A stretch of 64,000 nucleotides of DNA from Nitrospiraceae bacterium (GTDB lineage: Bacteria > Nitrospirota > Nitrospiria > Nitrospirales > Nitrospiraceae). The notes below the pieces were generated by a model. The model did not search any database and had not been told where the DNA came from. It saw nothing but the letters and a program-made list of their open reading frames with translations. Numbering within the stretch: the first letter of the stretch is position 1; the number at the start of each line of letters is the position of its first letter. Where the stretch lies: positions 124,001-188,000 of the forward strand of contig DASPUC010000022.1 in assembly GCA_035623075.1 (NCBI GenBank), read 5' to 3'. Below are positions 8,406 through 16,972 of the stretch, piece after piece. The translations under genes were made by a program, and so were the position numbers.

Positions 8406-8818
8406 GAACGCGTCACCGTATTGTTCTGAGGATTTAAATGGATCGCGACGGTCGGCGCGACCGCAATTGATTGATGAACCGTGCAACCGTGTGCGACTTT
8501 CAACAACCGTTCCTTCTGGTCCGGCGTGAGCCGATGGGGGAGATGAATCGCGAGAGTGATTCGCCCAACCCGATGCGGATTCTCCGCCGTCTCCCACTCA
8601 GCTTCCACCGACAGGCCGTCGCGGGGGATGCCATGCCGTGCACAGAACCGCCCGACGAAATAGCCGACGCAGCTTGCGATGGAGCCGACAAAGAGTTCGA
8701 CCGGACTCATTCCGGCATCCTGACCGCCGTCAACCACCGGTTGATCGGTCACCACTTTGTGGCGTCCACTGGTCACGTCATACCGTGTTCCGCTATGGAA
8801 AGCCACATGGATCGTCAT
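8402..8818 (-). CDS. OsmC/Ohr-family protein
   Basis: The start at 8818 (MTIHVAFHSGTRYDV, preceded by GGGAGAT) gives 138 aa with the OsmC fold: GMSPVELFVGSIASCVGYFVGRFC, then VGRITLAIHLP and HGCTVHQS. Two conserved Cys, one in the SIASC helix and one in the HGCTVH loop, form the peroxidatic pair in this family. These cytosolic proteins reduce organic hydroperoxides or handle sulfur-linked thiol chemistry. The stop overlaps the sulfite dehydrogenase start (ATGA), so the two are co-translated. OsmC-like genes near sulfur-oxidation genes may act as sulfur-handling proteins, but that is inference here. Confidence 0.86.
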   Translation of the reverse strand: MTIHVAFHSGTRYDVTSGRHKVVTDQPVVDGGQDAGMSPVELFVGSIASCVGYFVGRFCARHGIPRDGLSVEAEWETAENPHRVGRITLAIHLPHRLTPDQKERLLKVAHGCTVHQSIAVAPTVAIHLNPQNNTVTRS

Positions 8819-8867
8819 GACATCTCCCTCTGCTTGGACACCCGATGGCGATGCCCCATCACCATTT

Positions 8868-9713
8868 TCAATAGGGCGCATCCTGGGGCCTTCCTCCCTG
8901 CGGCCAGTCCTGAACCTTCTCGCTGCGATCCGGCCGAGGCTGGCTATTGATATATGCGGCGACATCGTAGGCTTCGTCGTCGGAGAGCGCCCATCCTCTC
9001 GTGCGCGGCATATTCGCTTTGATGAACGAGGCGGCCACGCTGTTACGCGCCATCTCTGACGCAATGGTATAGGATTTTGTTCCCCACACCGGTGGCGCGA
9101 TCATCGTCCCCTCCCCATCCGCTCCGTGGCAGAATACACAGCGAGTACCGAACACCTTCTTTCCGTTGACGGGATCAGGCGATCGCGCCGTTTGAATCCG
9201 CGGTACTCCCCGCCACTGGATTACGCTTCCAACCGGAACATTCTCAGATAACCAATCGATGTAGGCGACGACCGCTTGGAGTTTTGAACTATCCGGGGGG
9301 AGCGGCTTTCCGTTCAAATTCCGCTCAAAACATTCATTCACTCGGTCGGCCAAGGTCATGACACGGGCAACGCGAGCCCGGTATTCAGGATAGACGCGAC
9401 TGAGCCCCACGAACGACGCCGCATTCGGGTCCAAGCCCGCGTCCAGATGACAATTCGTGCAGTTCAATTTATTTCCCACATATGCCGCAGCATAGTCCTG
9501 CGTATGGACGACGATCTGATACCCGAGGCGAATCTGCTCTCCTCGCTGATCGCCGGGAATGGTTTCAGGAGAAGGCGGGGAAAAGATCGCATCGAGCGAT
9601 GACGAAGTCCGTCTCGCGGGAAATTCCTCGCGCCGGGAGGCATTCTGTGAGTCCACACAGCCATTGAGAAGTACTGCGAGCGTGAAGACCAGGATCCCTG
9701 TGAGACGGTTCAT
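8868..9713 (-). CDS. Dihaem cytochrome c, thiosulfate dehydrogenase (TsdA)-like lipoprotein
   Basis: The 281-aa protein starts at 9713 with a lipobox (LLNGC). The first haem domain has the pattern I associate with TsdA: LNCTNCHLDAGLDPNAA, YPEYRAR, then the NECFERNLNGKPLP loop, whose Cys is the unusual haem ligand of thiosulfate dehydrogenases. The second domain has CVFCH and a Met-containing loop (KANMPRTRGW). TsdA couples two thiosulfates to tetrathionate or runs in reverse. It is the first gene of a run that continues with OsmC, sulfite dehydrogenase and three more cytochromes. TsdA versus a paralogous dihaem cytochrome needs alignment. Confidence 0.83.
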   Translation of the reverse strand: MNRLTGILVFTLAVLLNGCVDSQNASRREEFPARRTSSSLDAIFSPPSPETIPGDQRGEQIRLGYQIVVHTQDYAAAYVGNKLNCTNCHLDAGLDPNAASFVGLSRVYPEYRARVARVMTLADRVNECFERNLNGKPLPPDSSKLQAVVAYIDWLSENVPVGSVIQWRGVPRIQTARSPDPVNGKKVFGTRCVFCHGADGEGTMIAPPVWGTKSYTIASEMARNSVAASFIKANMPRTRGWALSDDEAYDVAAYINSQPRPDRSEKVQDWPQGGRPQDAPY

Positions 9714-9941
9714 TCTTGAGCCTTTCGTCACGGAACACAATTACTCACGATGGCGTCGCAATGAACGTAGGCCTCTGCCCTCGGGATAGAGACGATGCTG
9801 CACGTTGGTCACCTTGCCTGCCTACACAGTGGTATCCGCTTCGCATCCGTAAATGACGTCGCTGATGATTCCCTTCGATCCGGCACAAGTTCGATCACGG
9901 GCCCCCACGTGCTGCCCACAGAGGAAGACTGTTTCTCCGCC

Positions 9942-10109
9942 TTATGTCACGTGTTGCGCAGGAGGCCCGGCGCTGGCAAGGAAATCCGCTTCTACCATTT
10001 CAACTACCGCCTGTTGCGTTACCACAGGCTCCGGCGGTGGGGGTGGATGGCAGGCGGAGAGCCCGACCAGGCTGATCCCAGCGGCAACGATCAGGCCAGC
10101 TCCGTTCAT
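9942..10109 (-). CDS. 55-aa putative lipoprotein
   Basis: A short frame of 55 codons starts at 10109, 15 nt after the stop of the DUF2892 gene, with a strong Shine-Dalgarno (AGGGAGGA). The sequence is a signal segment with a clean lipobox (LVGLSAC), a proline run (HPPPPPEP), and a short tail ending QHVT. No domain is recognisable. Coupling to the DUF2892 gene, the RBS and the lipobox make it a convincing gene despite its size. The function is unknown. Confidence 0.65.
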   Translation of the reverse strand: MNGAGLIVAAGISLVGLSACHPPPPPEPVVTQQAVVEMVEADFLASAGPPAQHVT

Positions 10110-10124
10110 ACTTGCAATCCTCCC

Positions 10125-10343
10125 TTAGACCTTGCGCAGGGTATTCGTTGGGCAGGTATTGAAGCCCAACAAGGCCCAAGCAGGACAATAACCGATCGCT
10201 CCGGTGACCAAGGCGATCGTCCCGACCACGAGTAGTACAGTCCTCGCCACGACCGGCAATCCCACGAACGCCCCGACCCCCAGGAGTACGATTCCCAACA
10301 CGATCCGAATCGGCCGCTCAATTCCTCCAACGTTGCATTTCAT
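10125..10343 (-). CDS. DUF2892 (YgaP-like) inner-membrane protein
   Basis: The 72-aa protein has the family layout: MKCNVGGIERPIRIVLGI, two membrane helices, and IGYCPAWALLGFNTCP at the end. The first half (NVGGxERxIRIxLG) and the conserved Cys in CPAW and NTCP are diagnostic of DUF2892. Related C-terminal domains occur in rhodanese fusions (YgaP), so a link with sulfur chemistry is possible, which would fit the neighbouring sulfite and thiosulfate genes. The start at 10343 has a strong RBS (GGAGGAAAC). Confidence 0.88.
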   Translation of the reverse strand: MKCNVGGIERPIRIVLGIVLLGVGAFVGLPVVARTVLLVVGTIALVTGAIGYCPAWALLGFNTCPTNTLRKV

Positions 10344-10367
10344 GGCGTTTCCTCCTTCGATGTGATG

Positions 10368-10400
10368 CTATCAGCCTACGGCTTTCAGCCATCAGCCTCC
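10368..10400. repeat. TCAGC-type intergenic repeat
   Basis: The sequence has three closely spaced TCAGCC copies (TATCAGCC, TTTCAGCC, CATCAGCC). The same unit recurs at seven places in the window. The rest of this 186-nt gap shows no gene. Confidence 0.6.
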
Positions 10401-10529
10401 TGGTTAGAAATCTGTCGTCTGATAAATATGATTCATCGCCAGAGCAATGGATTCAGCTTTTTCGAGTCGTCGGCTCCGCTCATCTACATCACAGGCTTGT
10501 GCTAACAGCTGAACGCTCACGGTCGACAG

Positions 10530-10898
10530 CTAATGTTCTTTCAAGGTCCTGATGTAGGCCAGCACATCCCAAATCTCATCGTCCGACAGGGAGTATTTCC
10601 AAGCCCCCATAGCCGTGTTCGCTTTGCCATCGTGAATGCGCTTGAAGAGACTGGCATCCAGTCGGTTCTGTACACCATCCGACGTGAGGTCAGCCGGAGG
10701 CGGGGTGAGTTTGATACCCATTGCGCCCTTTCCATCGATCCCATGGCAACGGATGCAGGTATTGGCATAGATTTCCCGGCCGCTCACCGCATCTCGCTCT
10801 TTTGCAGAGACGGGGAGGTCCTTCAACCCTGGTCCTCCGGCAAACCCAAGACCCGCCATTCCAAACACCACACAGATAAGAACCATCGTGCGTCGCAT
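10530..10898 (-). CDS. Monohaem class I cytochrome c
   Basis: The 122-aa protein has a signal peptide (MRRTMVLICVVFGMAGLGFAG) and a compact class I cytochrome c domain: haem motif CIRCH in NTCIRCHGIDGKGAMG, and C-terminal SLSDDEIWDVLAYIRTL. The distal ligand is probably Met in TAMGAWKY. It is a soluble periplasmic electron carrier. It sits alone in its transcription unit, 187 nt from DUF2892, with a -24/-12-like promoter 41 nt upstream of its start. Confidence 0.9.
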   Translation of the reverse strand: MRRTMVLICVVFGMAGLGFAGGPGLKDLPVSAKERDAVSGREIYANTCIRCHGIDGKGAMGIKLTPPPADLTSDGVQNRLDASLFKRIHDGKANTAMGAWKYSLSDDEIWDVLAYIRTLKEH

Positions 10899-10937
10899 TA
10901 TTGAAGACCTCCCTGGCTGAACCTCATTGGCAGCAGT

Positions 10938-10953
10938 TGCGAGCGATATGCCA
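10938..10953 (-). promoter_or_regulatory. Candidate sigma-54 promoter upstream of a cytochrome c gene
   Basis: The minus strand reads TGGCATATCGCTCGCA, with GG and GC ten bases apart. The -24 box matches TGGCA and the -12 box is TCGCA instead of TTGCA. It resembles the candidate before ytxH (TGGCATA then TCGC). It lies 40-55 nt before the start of the cytochrome at 10530-10898. Confidence 0.5.
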
Positions 10954-11121
10954 CGGTCAGGCAGAAGGAAAGGTGAAAGAACATCAACTACACCAATCGG
11001 TTAGAAGCCATGACCACACCAGATGAGGAGAGAGCAGATGAAAGGTGGCGAGAAAGACCCCAGCCGAAAAACTACGACTGATGCAAGATGCCACAGATGA
11101 GATTTTCTTCTTTATCGTTCC

Positions 11122-11670
11122 CTATGGGCTATTCGCCATTTGCCGAAATAGCTGGGTCAGCGTCCAGATCAGGAACAAGCCATACACCGATCCGAAGAAC
11201 CATGGGAAGCTGACAGCCCGATGCCCCCACCATTGCCGATGTTGGCGGAAAGCCCAGTTCGGTTGAAATACCGGAGGCTCGTTGCCTGGATCTTCAATAG
11301 CCTGCCTGGTTTCATGCAGTTGATGGAGGCTCATTAAAAGTTTTTGTGCACGCCAGCCCGGGCGTCGTTCTATTCCTCGAAGTTCCCATTCCCATAGGGC
11401 ATTCTGGCCCGAAAAACGGCCGAGCACGATCGCCATTTGGAGTGACAAGAGAATCCCGAAGATGCAGAGGAGCAGGATCAGGAGCGTGAACGGCAGCGCC
11501 AATGATTCCCGTGAGACGAGTAGCCCGATGACGGCGACAAAAATCGAGTTGGCCGTCAAGTAATCGGACAGCATTGAGTGATAATCCCGCACACCGGACG
11601 TCCAGAGCGTCAGGAGATGGTGGTACGTCTGGTCGAGATTCGACTCCGCCTGAGCTTCACGATCGGTCAT
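11122..11670 (-). CDS. Membrane protein of unknown function
   Basis: The 182-aa protein has an acidic, soluble N-terminus (about 35 residues). Two adjacent membrane helices lie at about 40-85 (ANSIFVAVIGLLVSRE and LPFTLLILLLCIFGILLSL). A cytosolic loop rich in Arg and Trp follows, and a third helix is near the C-terminus (PWFFGSVYGLFLIWTLTQLF). I do not recognise the family with certainty; the layout recalls small RipA-type octameric membrane proteins, but this is a weak impression. It lies 17 nt downstream of the glycogen phosphorylase stop and so is probably co-transcribed with it. The preceding 223 nt to the cytochrome contain only that gene's promoter. Confidence 0.7.
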   Translation of the reverse strand: MTDREAQAESNLDQTYHHLLTLWTSGVRDYHSMLSDYLTANSIFVAVIGLLVSRESLALPFTLLILLLCIFGILLSLQMAIVLGRFSGQNALWEWELRGIERRPGWRAQKLLMSLHQLHETRQAIEDPGNEPPVFQPNWAFRQHRQWWGHRAVSFPWFFGSVYGLFLIWTLTQLFRQMANSP

Positions 11671-11687
11671 CGGTTCCCTCTCCGAAC

Positions 11688-13424
11688 TCAGCCGAGCCGC
11701 AGATATTCACCAACCAGTCGGTAGGCATTGTGCAGGTACTGTGCCAGCATGCGCTGAGAATTGAAGAATGCGCCGTTCAACGCGATCGTATGGCGCATGA
11801 TCTCCATGAAGCGCTCGCGGCCCTGATAAAAACACGGGACAACCTTCTGTTCGAGTTTTCGATAGAGTTCCGCCGCGTGTTTGGTATCCAGGTCACCACT
11901 CGATTCGGACGAGTCGACTCGGTCACCGATCGACCAGCCGGTTATGTCTTCTACGTGACCCTCAATCCACCAGCCGTCGAGTACACTGAGGCTCGGAACT
12001 CCGTTCATCGCTGCCTTCATCCCGCTGGTTCCCGACGCCTCCATCGGAGGAAGCGGCGTGTTGAGCCATACATCGACACCGGAACACAACAGCTTGGCCA
12101 GGCTCATGTCATAGTTGCTGAGGTAGGACACGGGGATGAAGCCCCGGAGCGCAGCGCTGATCTCAACAATATGATGGACCAGTTGCTTGCCGACCTGATC
12201 GCGCGGATGGGCCTTCCCGGCGAACACGAGTTGGAACCGCCCAATCCGTTGGGCGATGGCCTTGAGTCGTTCGACATCCCGGACAATCAGATCCACGCGC
12301 TTATAGGCGGTTGCCCGTCGCGCGAAGCCGATGGTCAGGACGTCGTGCTCGAACCCCGCATTTGTTTCTCGATTTACATACTCGATCAAGGCGCCTTTCG
12401 CTTCGAGATGAGCCTCCCAGATCTCCGACGCAGGAATACTGATGGCATAGCGGAGCGAGAGTTGATCGCGGCGCCAATCCGGAAGATGTCGATCGTAAAG
12501 GTGTTGAAACGAGGGGGCTGCCCATGTCGCTACATGGACACCATTGGTGATGGAGTGAATCGGATAGCCGGGGAAATGGTTGTGCGACACCTCGCCGTGC
12601 TTCATCGCTACTCCGTTGACGTAGCGGGAACCACGCAACGCAAGCTTGGTCATGTTGAGTTGATTATCCTGCCCACAGGCCTGGAGCCAGCCACAGCGGC
12701 GCGGGCCAAGCACACGGCGGGCCAGGTCATCGGGAAATTGGTCGTGTCCGGTCGGTACCGGCGTATGGGTGGTGAAGACACATCGTTCGCGCGCCGCCTC
12801 GATGAGATCGCTTGGAACCACGTCACCCTGGGCACGAGATGCCAGCATGTCTTCCAGCAATGCCAGCACGAGCAAGGCGGCATGCCCTTCATTCAGATGA
12901 AACCGTCGTACATCGGCGTATCCCAGCGCCTTGAGCAGGCGATAACCGCCAAATCCCAGGACCACCTCCTGACAGAGTCGATAATGATCGTCTCCCCCAT
13001 ACAACACGTCCGTCAATGTCCGATCCCACGATTGATTGTCGCTCACGTCCGTGTCGAGGAAATACACGGGCACATCGCCTCCAGACTCACCCTTGACGCG
13101 GCAGGTCCAGGCCCGGACCTGCACAAGACGATCTTCAATCTCCACTGTCACACGATGATCCACCGGCTTCAAAAAATCATTGATCGGCCAGGCAACCGGC
13201 TCTTCGGTCTGCCAGCCTTGTGTATCGAGACGCTGATAGAAATAGCCACGCCGGTGGACCAGTGAGACAGCCACCATCGGGATGTCCAAATCTGCGGCGG
13301 ACCGGATCGTGTCGCCGGCGAGCACGCCCAGTCCTCCTGCATAGGTCGGCATGGCAGGATCCAACCCGATTTCCATCGACAGGTACGCAACAAGGGGATT
13401 GCGCGTGGGTCTCGCCTGGTCCAT
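11688..13424 (-). CDS. glgP: Short-type alpha-glucan (glycogen) phosphorylase
   Basis: The 578-aa protein is a GT35 phosphorylase: LVAYLSMEIGLDPAMPTYAGGLGVLAGD at the N-terminus, HLNEGHAA, HTPVPTGHDQF, and the PLP region EASGTSGMKAAMNGVPSLSVLDGWWIEG with the Lys that holds pyridoxal phosphate. It degrades glycogen-type glucans to glucose-1-phosphate. It is much shorter than the classical enzymes of about 800-850 aa and belongs to the compact bacterial form. It lies 10 nt downstream of the VIT-like gene. Storage glucan turnover is consistent with the osmolyte genes at 50-55 kb, which also draw on activated sugars. Confidence 0.93.
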   Translation of the reverse strand: MDQARPTRNPLVAYLSMEIGLDPAMPTYAGGLGVLAGDTIRSAADLDIPMVAVSLVHRRGYFYQRLDTQGWQTEEPVAWPINDFLKPVDHRVTVEIEDRLVQVRAWTCRVKGESGGDVPVYFLDTDVSDNQSWDRTLTDVLYGGDDHYRLCQEVVLGFGGYRLLKALGYADVRRFHLNEGHAALLVLALLEDMLASRAQGDVVPSDLIEAARERCVFTTHTPVPTGHDQFPDDLARRVLGPRRCGWLQACGQDNQLNMTKLALRGSRYVNGVAMKHGEVSHNHFPGYPIHSITNGVHVATWAAPSFQHLYDRHLPDWRRDQLSLRYAISIPASEIWEAHLEAKGALIEYVNRETNAGFEHDVLTIGFARRATAYKRVDLIVRDVERLKAIAQRIGRFQLVFAGKAHPRDQVGKQLVHHIVEISAALRGFIPVSYLSNYDMSLAKLLCSGVDVWLNTPLPPMEASGTSGMKAAMNGVPSLSVLDGWWIEGHVEDITGWSIGDRVDSSESSGDLDTKHAAELYRKLEQKVVPCFYQGRERFMEIMRHTIALNGAFFNSQRMLAQYLHNAYRLVGEYLRLG

Positions 13425-13434
13425 GAGGTCTTTC

Positions 13435-13911
13435 TCAAGTCAGCGTCGCTCGAATCCAGTCTCCCAGAGCGTGGGTTATCCCCACGACGGCAATACCGAT
13501 TACCACATGCTCACCGATTACCTTCCATGGGGCGATGTTCTGGGCACGGGCAAGGGCGAAGCTGAGGATCGCCAGGAGCAAGAGCCCCCATGCGACATTC
13601 ATGATAATCGCCGTTGAAAGCGGGAGAAAGAACACCGGAAACACGAACGTCAGCGCGATGATCAGTTTGGCGACGAAGGTTGCGATGGTCGATTCCCAAA
13701 TCTCGCTGGTGGAACCGCTATTCTTTGACTCCTCCGCAATGTGCATACCCAAGGCATCCGACATGGCATCAGCAATCGCGATTGTCAGAATACCGCCGAT
13801 CACCACGGCTCGCGAGTGAGTACCCGAGTGGAGTCCTACCATCAACCCCAACGTCGTAATCACGCCGGAGGTAAGACCAAAACTCAAACCGGTTTTAAAC
13901 GACGACTTCAT
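13435..13911 (-). CDS. VIT1/CCC1-family divalent metal transporter-like protein
   Basis: The 158-aa protein has about five membrane helices. The first half (FKTGLSFGLTSGVITTLGLMVGL, then VIGGILTIAIADAMSDALGMHIAEES) matches the VIT/CCC1 pattern, in which the SDALGxHxxEES helix holds acidic metal ligands. Family members export or store Fe2+ or Mn2+. It is shorter than full VIT proteins and lacks the cytoplasmic metal-binding domain. It lies 10 nt before glgP and 73 nt after ftsH. The nearby multicopper oxidase and exporter genes make metal homeostasis plausible. Confidence 0.83.
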   Translation of the reverse strand: MKSSFKTGLSFGLTSGVITTLGLMVGLHSGTHSRAVVIGGILTIAIADAMSDALGMHIAEESKNSGSTSEIWESTIATFVAKLIIALTFVFPVFFLPLSTAIIMNVAWGLLLLAILSFALARAQNIAPWKVIGEHVVIGIAVVGITHALGDWIRATLT

Positions 13912-13984
13912 CGAACTTTTGAGCCGGTCTTAACGCACCCGGCGCACACACGCAACCCTGAACACATGGAGAACCACCCAGGAG

Positions 13985-15793
13985 CTAGTATTTTTCCAGG
14001 ATGGCCTTGAGGTCGCCGCCGGTGATTACCTCTCGTTCGAGCAGCACCTTTGCTCCTTCAATGAGCGCATTCTTCTTTTCAGCCAAGAGGCGCTTGACGT
14101 GTTCGTATTGGTCTTCAATGATGCGACGGATTTCACAATCAATTTCACGGGCGGTCTCCTCGGAGTAGTCACCTTTCTCCGAAGGCACCTGAATCTGCAT
14201 GAACGCTGGCTGGCGTTCACGCTCCAGGGTGATCATGCCGAGCTTCTCGCTCATTCCATAGGCCTTCACCATACTCTTCGCAATGTCGGTGGCCTTCACG
14301 AGATCGTTCTGCGCGCCGGTGGACGCCTCGCCGAAGATCAACTCCTCGGCGATCCGTCCGCCGAGCAGCACTGCGATCTTCTGTTCCAGTTCGGTTTTCG
14401 TCATGAGAAATCGATCCTCCGTCGGCAGTTGGAGGGTGTACCCGAGCGCGGCGATCCCACGAGGAATGATCGAAATCTTCTGTACCGTATCGGCTCCCGG
14501 GAGTGACAAGGCCACGATCGCGTGGCCGGTCTCATGGTAGGCGACCCGTTCCTTCTCCATCTTGTTCAGGACACGATTCTTCTTCTCCAGACCGGCGATC
14601 ACGCGCTCGACCGCCTCTTGTAATTCGGACAGCCCCACTTGGTCTCTTCCCCGCCGGACCGCCAACAGCGCAGCCTCGTTGATGACGTTCGCGAGATCGG
14701 CGCCGGAGAACCCAGGTGTCATCGCTGCGATGGTCTCCAGATCGGTGTCCGACGCGAGCGTGACTTGCTTGGCATGAACCCGCAGAATGGCCAGACGACC
14801 GATCTTGTCCGGACGATCAACGAGCACGTGTCGATCGAACCGGCCAGCCCGTAACAGCGCCGGGTCCAAAATTTCAGGTCGATTGGTAGCGGCCATGAGG
14901 ATCACGCCGGTGCGGGGATCGAATCCGTCCATTTCCACCAGCAATTGATTCAACGTCTGCTCCCGCTCTTCGTGAGCCATCGGCCCCATCCCACGCGCTT
15001 TGCCCAACGCGTCCAGCTCATCGATAAAGATAATGCAAGGGGCTCTGCCCTTCGCCTGCTCGAACAGATCCCGCACTCGGGCCGCGCCGACTCCCACGAA
15101 CATCTCCACGAATTCCGACCCGCTGATGCTGAAAAACGGCACGGCGGCTTCGCCTGCCACAGCCCGGGCCAGTAGCGTTTTTCCTGTTCCCGGTGGACCG
15201 ACCAATAAGATTCCCTTGGGGATCTTTCCGCCGAGTTTTGTAAACTTCTCGGGCGTCTTCAAGAATTCGATGACTTCGCGGAGTTCCTCCTTCGCCTCGT
15301 CCACGCCAGCCACGTCGGCGAAGGTTACCTTGATGTCCTTCTCCATATAGATCTTGGCCTTGGACTGCCCCACTCGCATGAAGCCACCCTGGGCCTGGCC
15401 CAACCGTTGAAAGATAAAGTACCAGATCCCGATGAACACGACGACCGGCAGCAGCCAGGACAGCACATCGCGGAAAAACGTGCTCTCAATCACGCCGGTG
15501 ACCTTGACGCCATGGGCCGTCAGATCCCTCGTCAGATCCGGATCTTCAACCCGGACAGAAGTAAATAATTTCTCCTCCTTCGTCTCCCCTTCCGGCTTTA
15601 GCTTGCCGGATACTTTCTGAGCGGTCACTGACACTTCCGCCACTTTGCCGGATGCAACCAGCGCCTTGAATTCGCTGTACGGCAGTTCCTCAACCTTCTG
15701 GACCGCATGAATAAAATCGTGGACGAGAATGACCGCCCAGATCGCGAGGAAGATGTACCAGATGGAGAATGAAATTTTTTTGTTCATGGCCAC
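13985..15793 (-). CDS. ftsH: ATP-dependent zinc metalloprotease FtsH
   Basis: The 602-aa protein has the FtsH layout: N-terminal helix, periplasmic domain, second helix near residues 110-130, AAA module with Walker A GPPGTGKT, Walker [12 protein letters not shown] and SRH ([20 protein letters not shown]). The zinc protease domain has HETGH and the downstream zinc Asp region ([22 protein letters not shown]). It degrades membrane and regulatory proteins. It starts 6 nt after the stop of the ABC-2 permease gene, so it is apparently the last gene of the exporter operon, an unusual place for ftsH. It is probably a second copy rather than the housekeeping enzyme. Confidence 0.95.
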   Translation of the reverse strand: MAMNKKISFSIWYIFLAIWAVILVHDFIHAVQKVEELPYSEFKALVASGKVAEVSVTAQKVSGKLKPEGETKEEKLFTSVRVEDPDLTRDLTAHGVKVTGVIESTFFRDVLSWLLPVVVFIGIWYFIFQRLGQAQGGFMRVGQSKAKIYMEKDIKVTFADVAGVDEAKEELREVIEFLKTPEKFTKLGGKIPKGILLVGPPGTGKTLLARAVAGEAAVPFFSISGSEFVEMFVGVGAARVRDLFEQAKGRAPCIIFIDELDALGKARGMGPMAHEEREQTLNQLLVEMDGFDPRTGVILMAATNRPEILDPALLRAGRFDRHVLVDRPDKIGRLAILRVHAKQVTLASDTDLETIAAMTPGFSGADLANVINEAALLAVRRGRDQVGLSELQEAVERVIAGLEKKNRVLNKMEKERVAYHETGHAIVALSLPGADTVQKISIIPRGIAALGYTLQLPTEDRFLMTKTELEQKIAVLLGGRIAEELIFGEASTGAQNDLVKATDIAKSMVKAYGMSEKLGMITLERERQPAFMQIQVPSEKGDYSEETAREIDCEIRRIIEDQYEHVKRLLAEKKNALIEGAKVLLEREVITGGDLKAILEKY

Positions 15794-15799
15794 ACTCCG

Positions 15800-16972
15800 T
15801 TACTCAAACTGTCGCCGGAACTGCCACATGCCGAATCCGAACAGCCCGCTCCCGAGCAATGCCATCGCGAGGACTGAGTCCCACAGGATGCTCAAACCAA
15901 CCCCCTTCAACAGAATGCCGTGTGCAATCTCGATGAAATATCGGAGCGGCGACAAGATCATGAGGTCCTGGGCCCACGCCGGCATGGCTTCCATCGGTGC
16001 CACGAGGCCTGACAGCAACAACATGGGAGCGACCACGAGCAACGTCATCATCCCCACCTGCGCCTGATTCCTCGTCAATGTCGCGGCAGCCAAGCCCATG
16101 CCGGCAGTGGTAAAGACGAACAGGGCCGTGAGGCCGAAGAACAACACGACGCTTCCTTTGATCGGCACCCCGAACGCAGGCCGCATCACTCCGAACAACG
16201 CGACCGCCGTGGCACACAGGATCACCACCGTCATGGCCAAAACCTTTGGTAACATGATCTGAAACGGCGTCAACGGAGAGACCAGGAGTTGCTCTACAGT
16301 ACCCCGTTCCTTTTCGCGAACCATAGCGGCCGCGGGAAGCAGAATCGCAAAGATCGTGATCTGGCGGAGGAGATGCGAGATAGACTCGAACCAGGTGTCC
16401 TTCTGGTCCGGATTGTACCAGACTCGATGTTCGCTCATGATCACCGGAAGATTCTGTGACGACTCCTCTGTGTCCGCGACTCGCACCAGCGCGGTTTCCT
16501 GTCCGAACTGTGCGACGATGCGCGCAGCATAGCTCGCAGCGGAGAGACCTTGCGGCGAGTTGGTCGTGTCGACTAACAGCTGCACTGCCGTGGGCTCACC
16601 TCTCCCGAGCTGCTCATGAAACCGCGGTGGGATCTCCAAGACCGCCATCGCCTTGCCCTGGTCCAGCCAGCGAAGACCTTCTTGAGGATCAGCGATCTCA
16701 CCTTCCAGACGGAAGAAGGGGGCCTGGAACTTGTGAATGAGTTCGCGCGACGAGAAGCTGTGGTCGGCATCCCGCACCAGAAGGGTGGCATTCTGCAGTT
16801 GTGACCGGATGCCGTTGCCAGTGAGGTATACGGCCAGCGTGAAAGAGTACACGAGGAGCACCCCGATCGGGATATCTCGGGACAACTGAAGCATCTCTTT
16901 TCGAGTCATCACGAGCAAACGACGCCACCACACGATGGCGCGTTGTGACCGGGTTTCCAACACAGACTTCAT
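15800..16972 (-). CDS. ABC-2 type permease of a HlyD-linked exporter (second)
   Basis: From the start at 16972 (MKSVLETRSQRAIVWW) the 390-aa protein has the ABC-2 plan: one N-terminal helix (IPIGVLLVYSFTLAVYLTG), a large periplasmic domain (about 170 residues), then five helices ending at FGMWQFRRQF. The motif MVREKERGTVEQLLVSPL is the coupling region of ABC-2 permeases. The ATG overlaps the stop of the first permease gene (ATGA), supporting this start over the longer frame. With the other permease it forms the membrane channel of a YhiH/YbhF-like exporter of unknown substrate. Confidence 0.93.
   Translation of the reverse strand: MKSVLETRSQRAIVWWRRLLVMTRKEMLQLSRDIPIGVLLVYSFTLAVYLTGNGIRSQLQNATLLVRDADHSFSSRELIHKFQAPFFRLEGEIADPQEGLRWLDQGKAMAVLEIPPRFHEQLGRGEPTAVQLLVDTTNSPQGLSAASYAARIVAQFGQETALVRVADTEESSQNLPVIMSEHRVWYNPDQKDTWFESISHLLRQITIFAILLPAAAMVREKERGTVEQLLVSPLTPFQIMLPKVLAMTVVILCATAVALFGVMRPAFGVPIKGSVVLFFGLTALFVFTTAGMGLAAATLTRNQAQVGMMTLLVVAPMLLLSGLVAPMEAMPAWAQDLMILSPLRYFIEIAHGILLKGVGLSILWDSVLAMALLGSGLFGFGMWQFRRQFE

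Noticed and set aside
9714-9941. Sigma-54-like motif upstream of the TsdA-like gene
   Set aside because: The only GG-N10-GC candidate (near 9800-9820) has a poor -24 box (AGGTGA), so I did not list it.
11574-13265. A very long plus-strand open frame (563 codons)
   Set aside because: It is antisense to the glycogen phosphorylase, has no domain, and fits the usual long antisense frames of GC-rich coding DNA.
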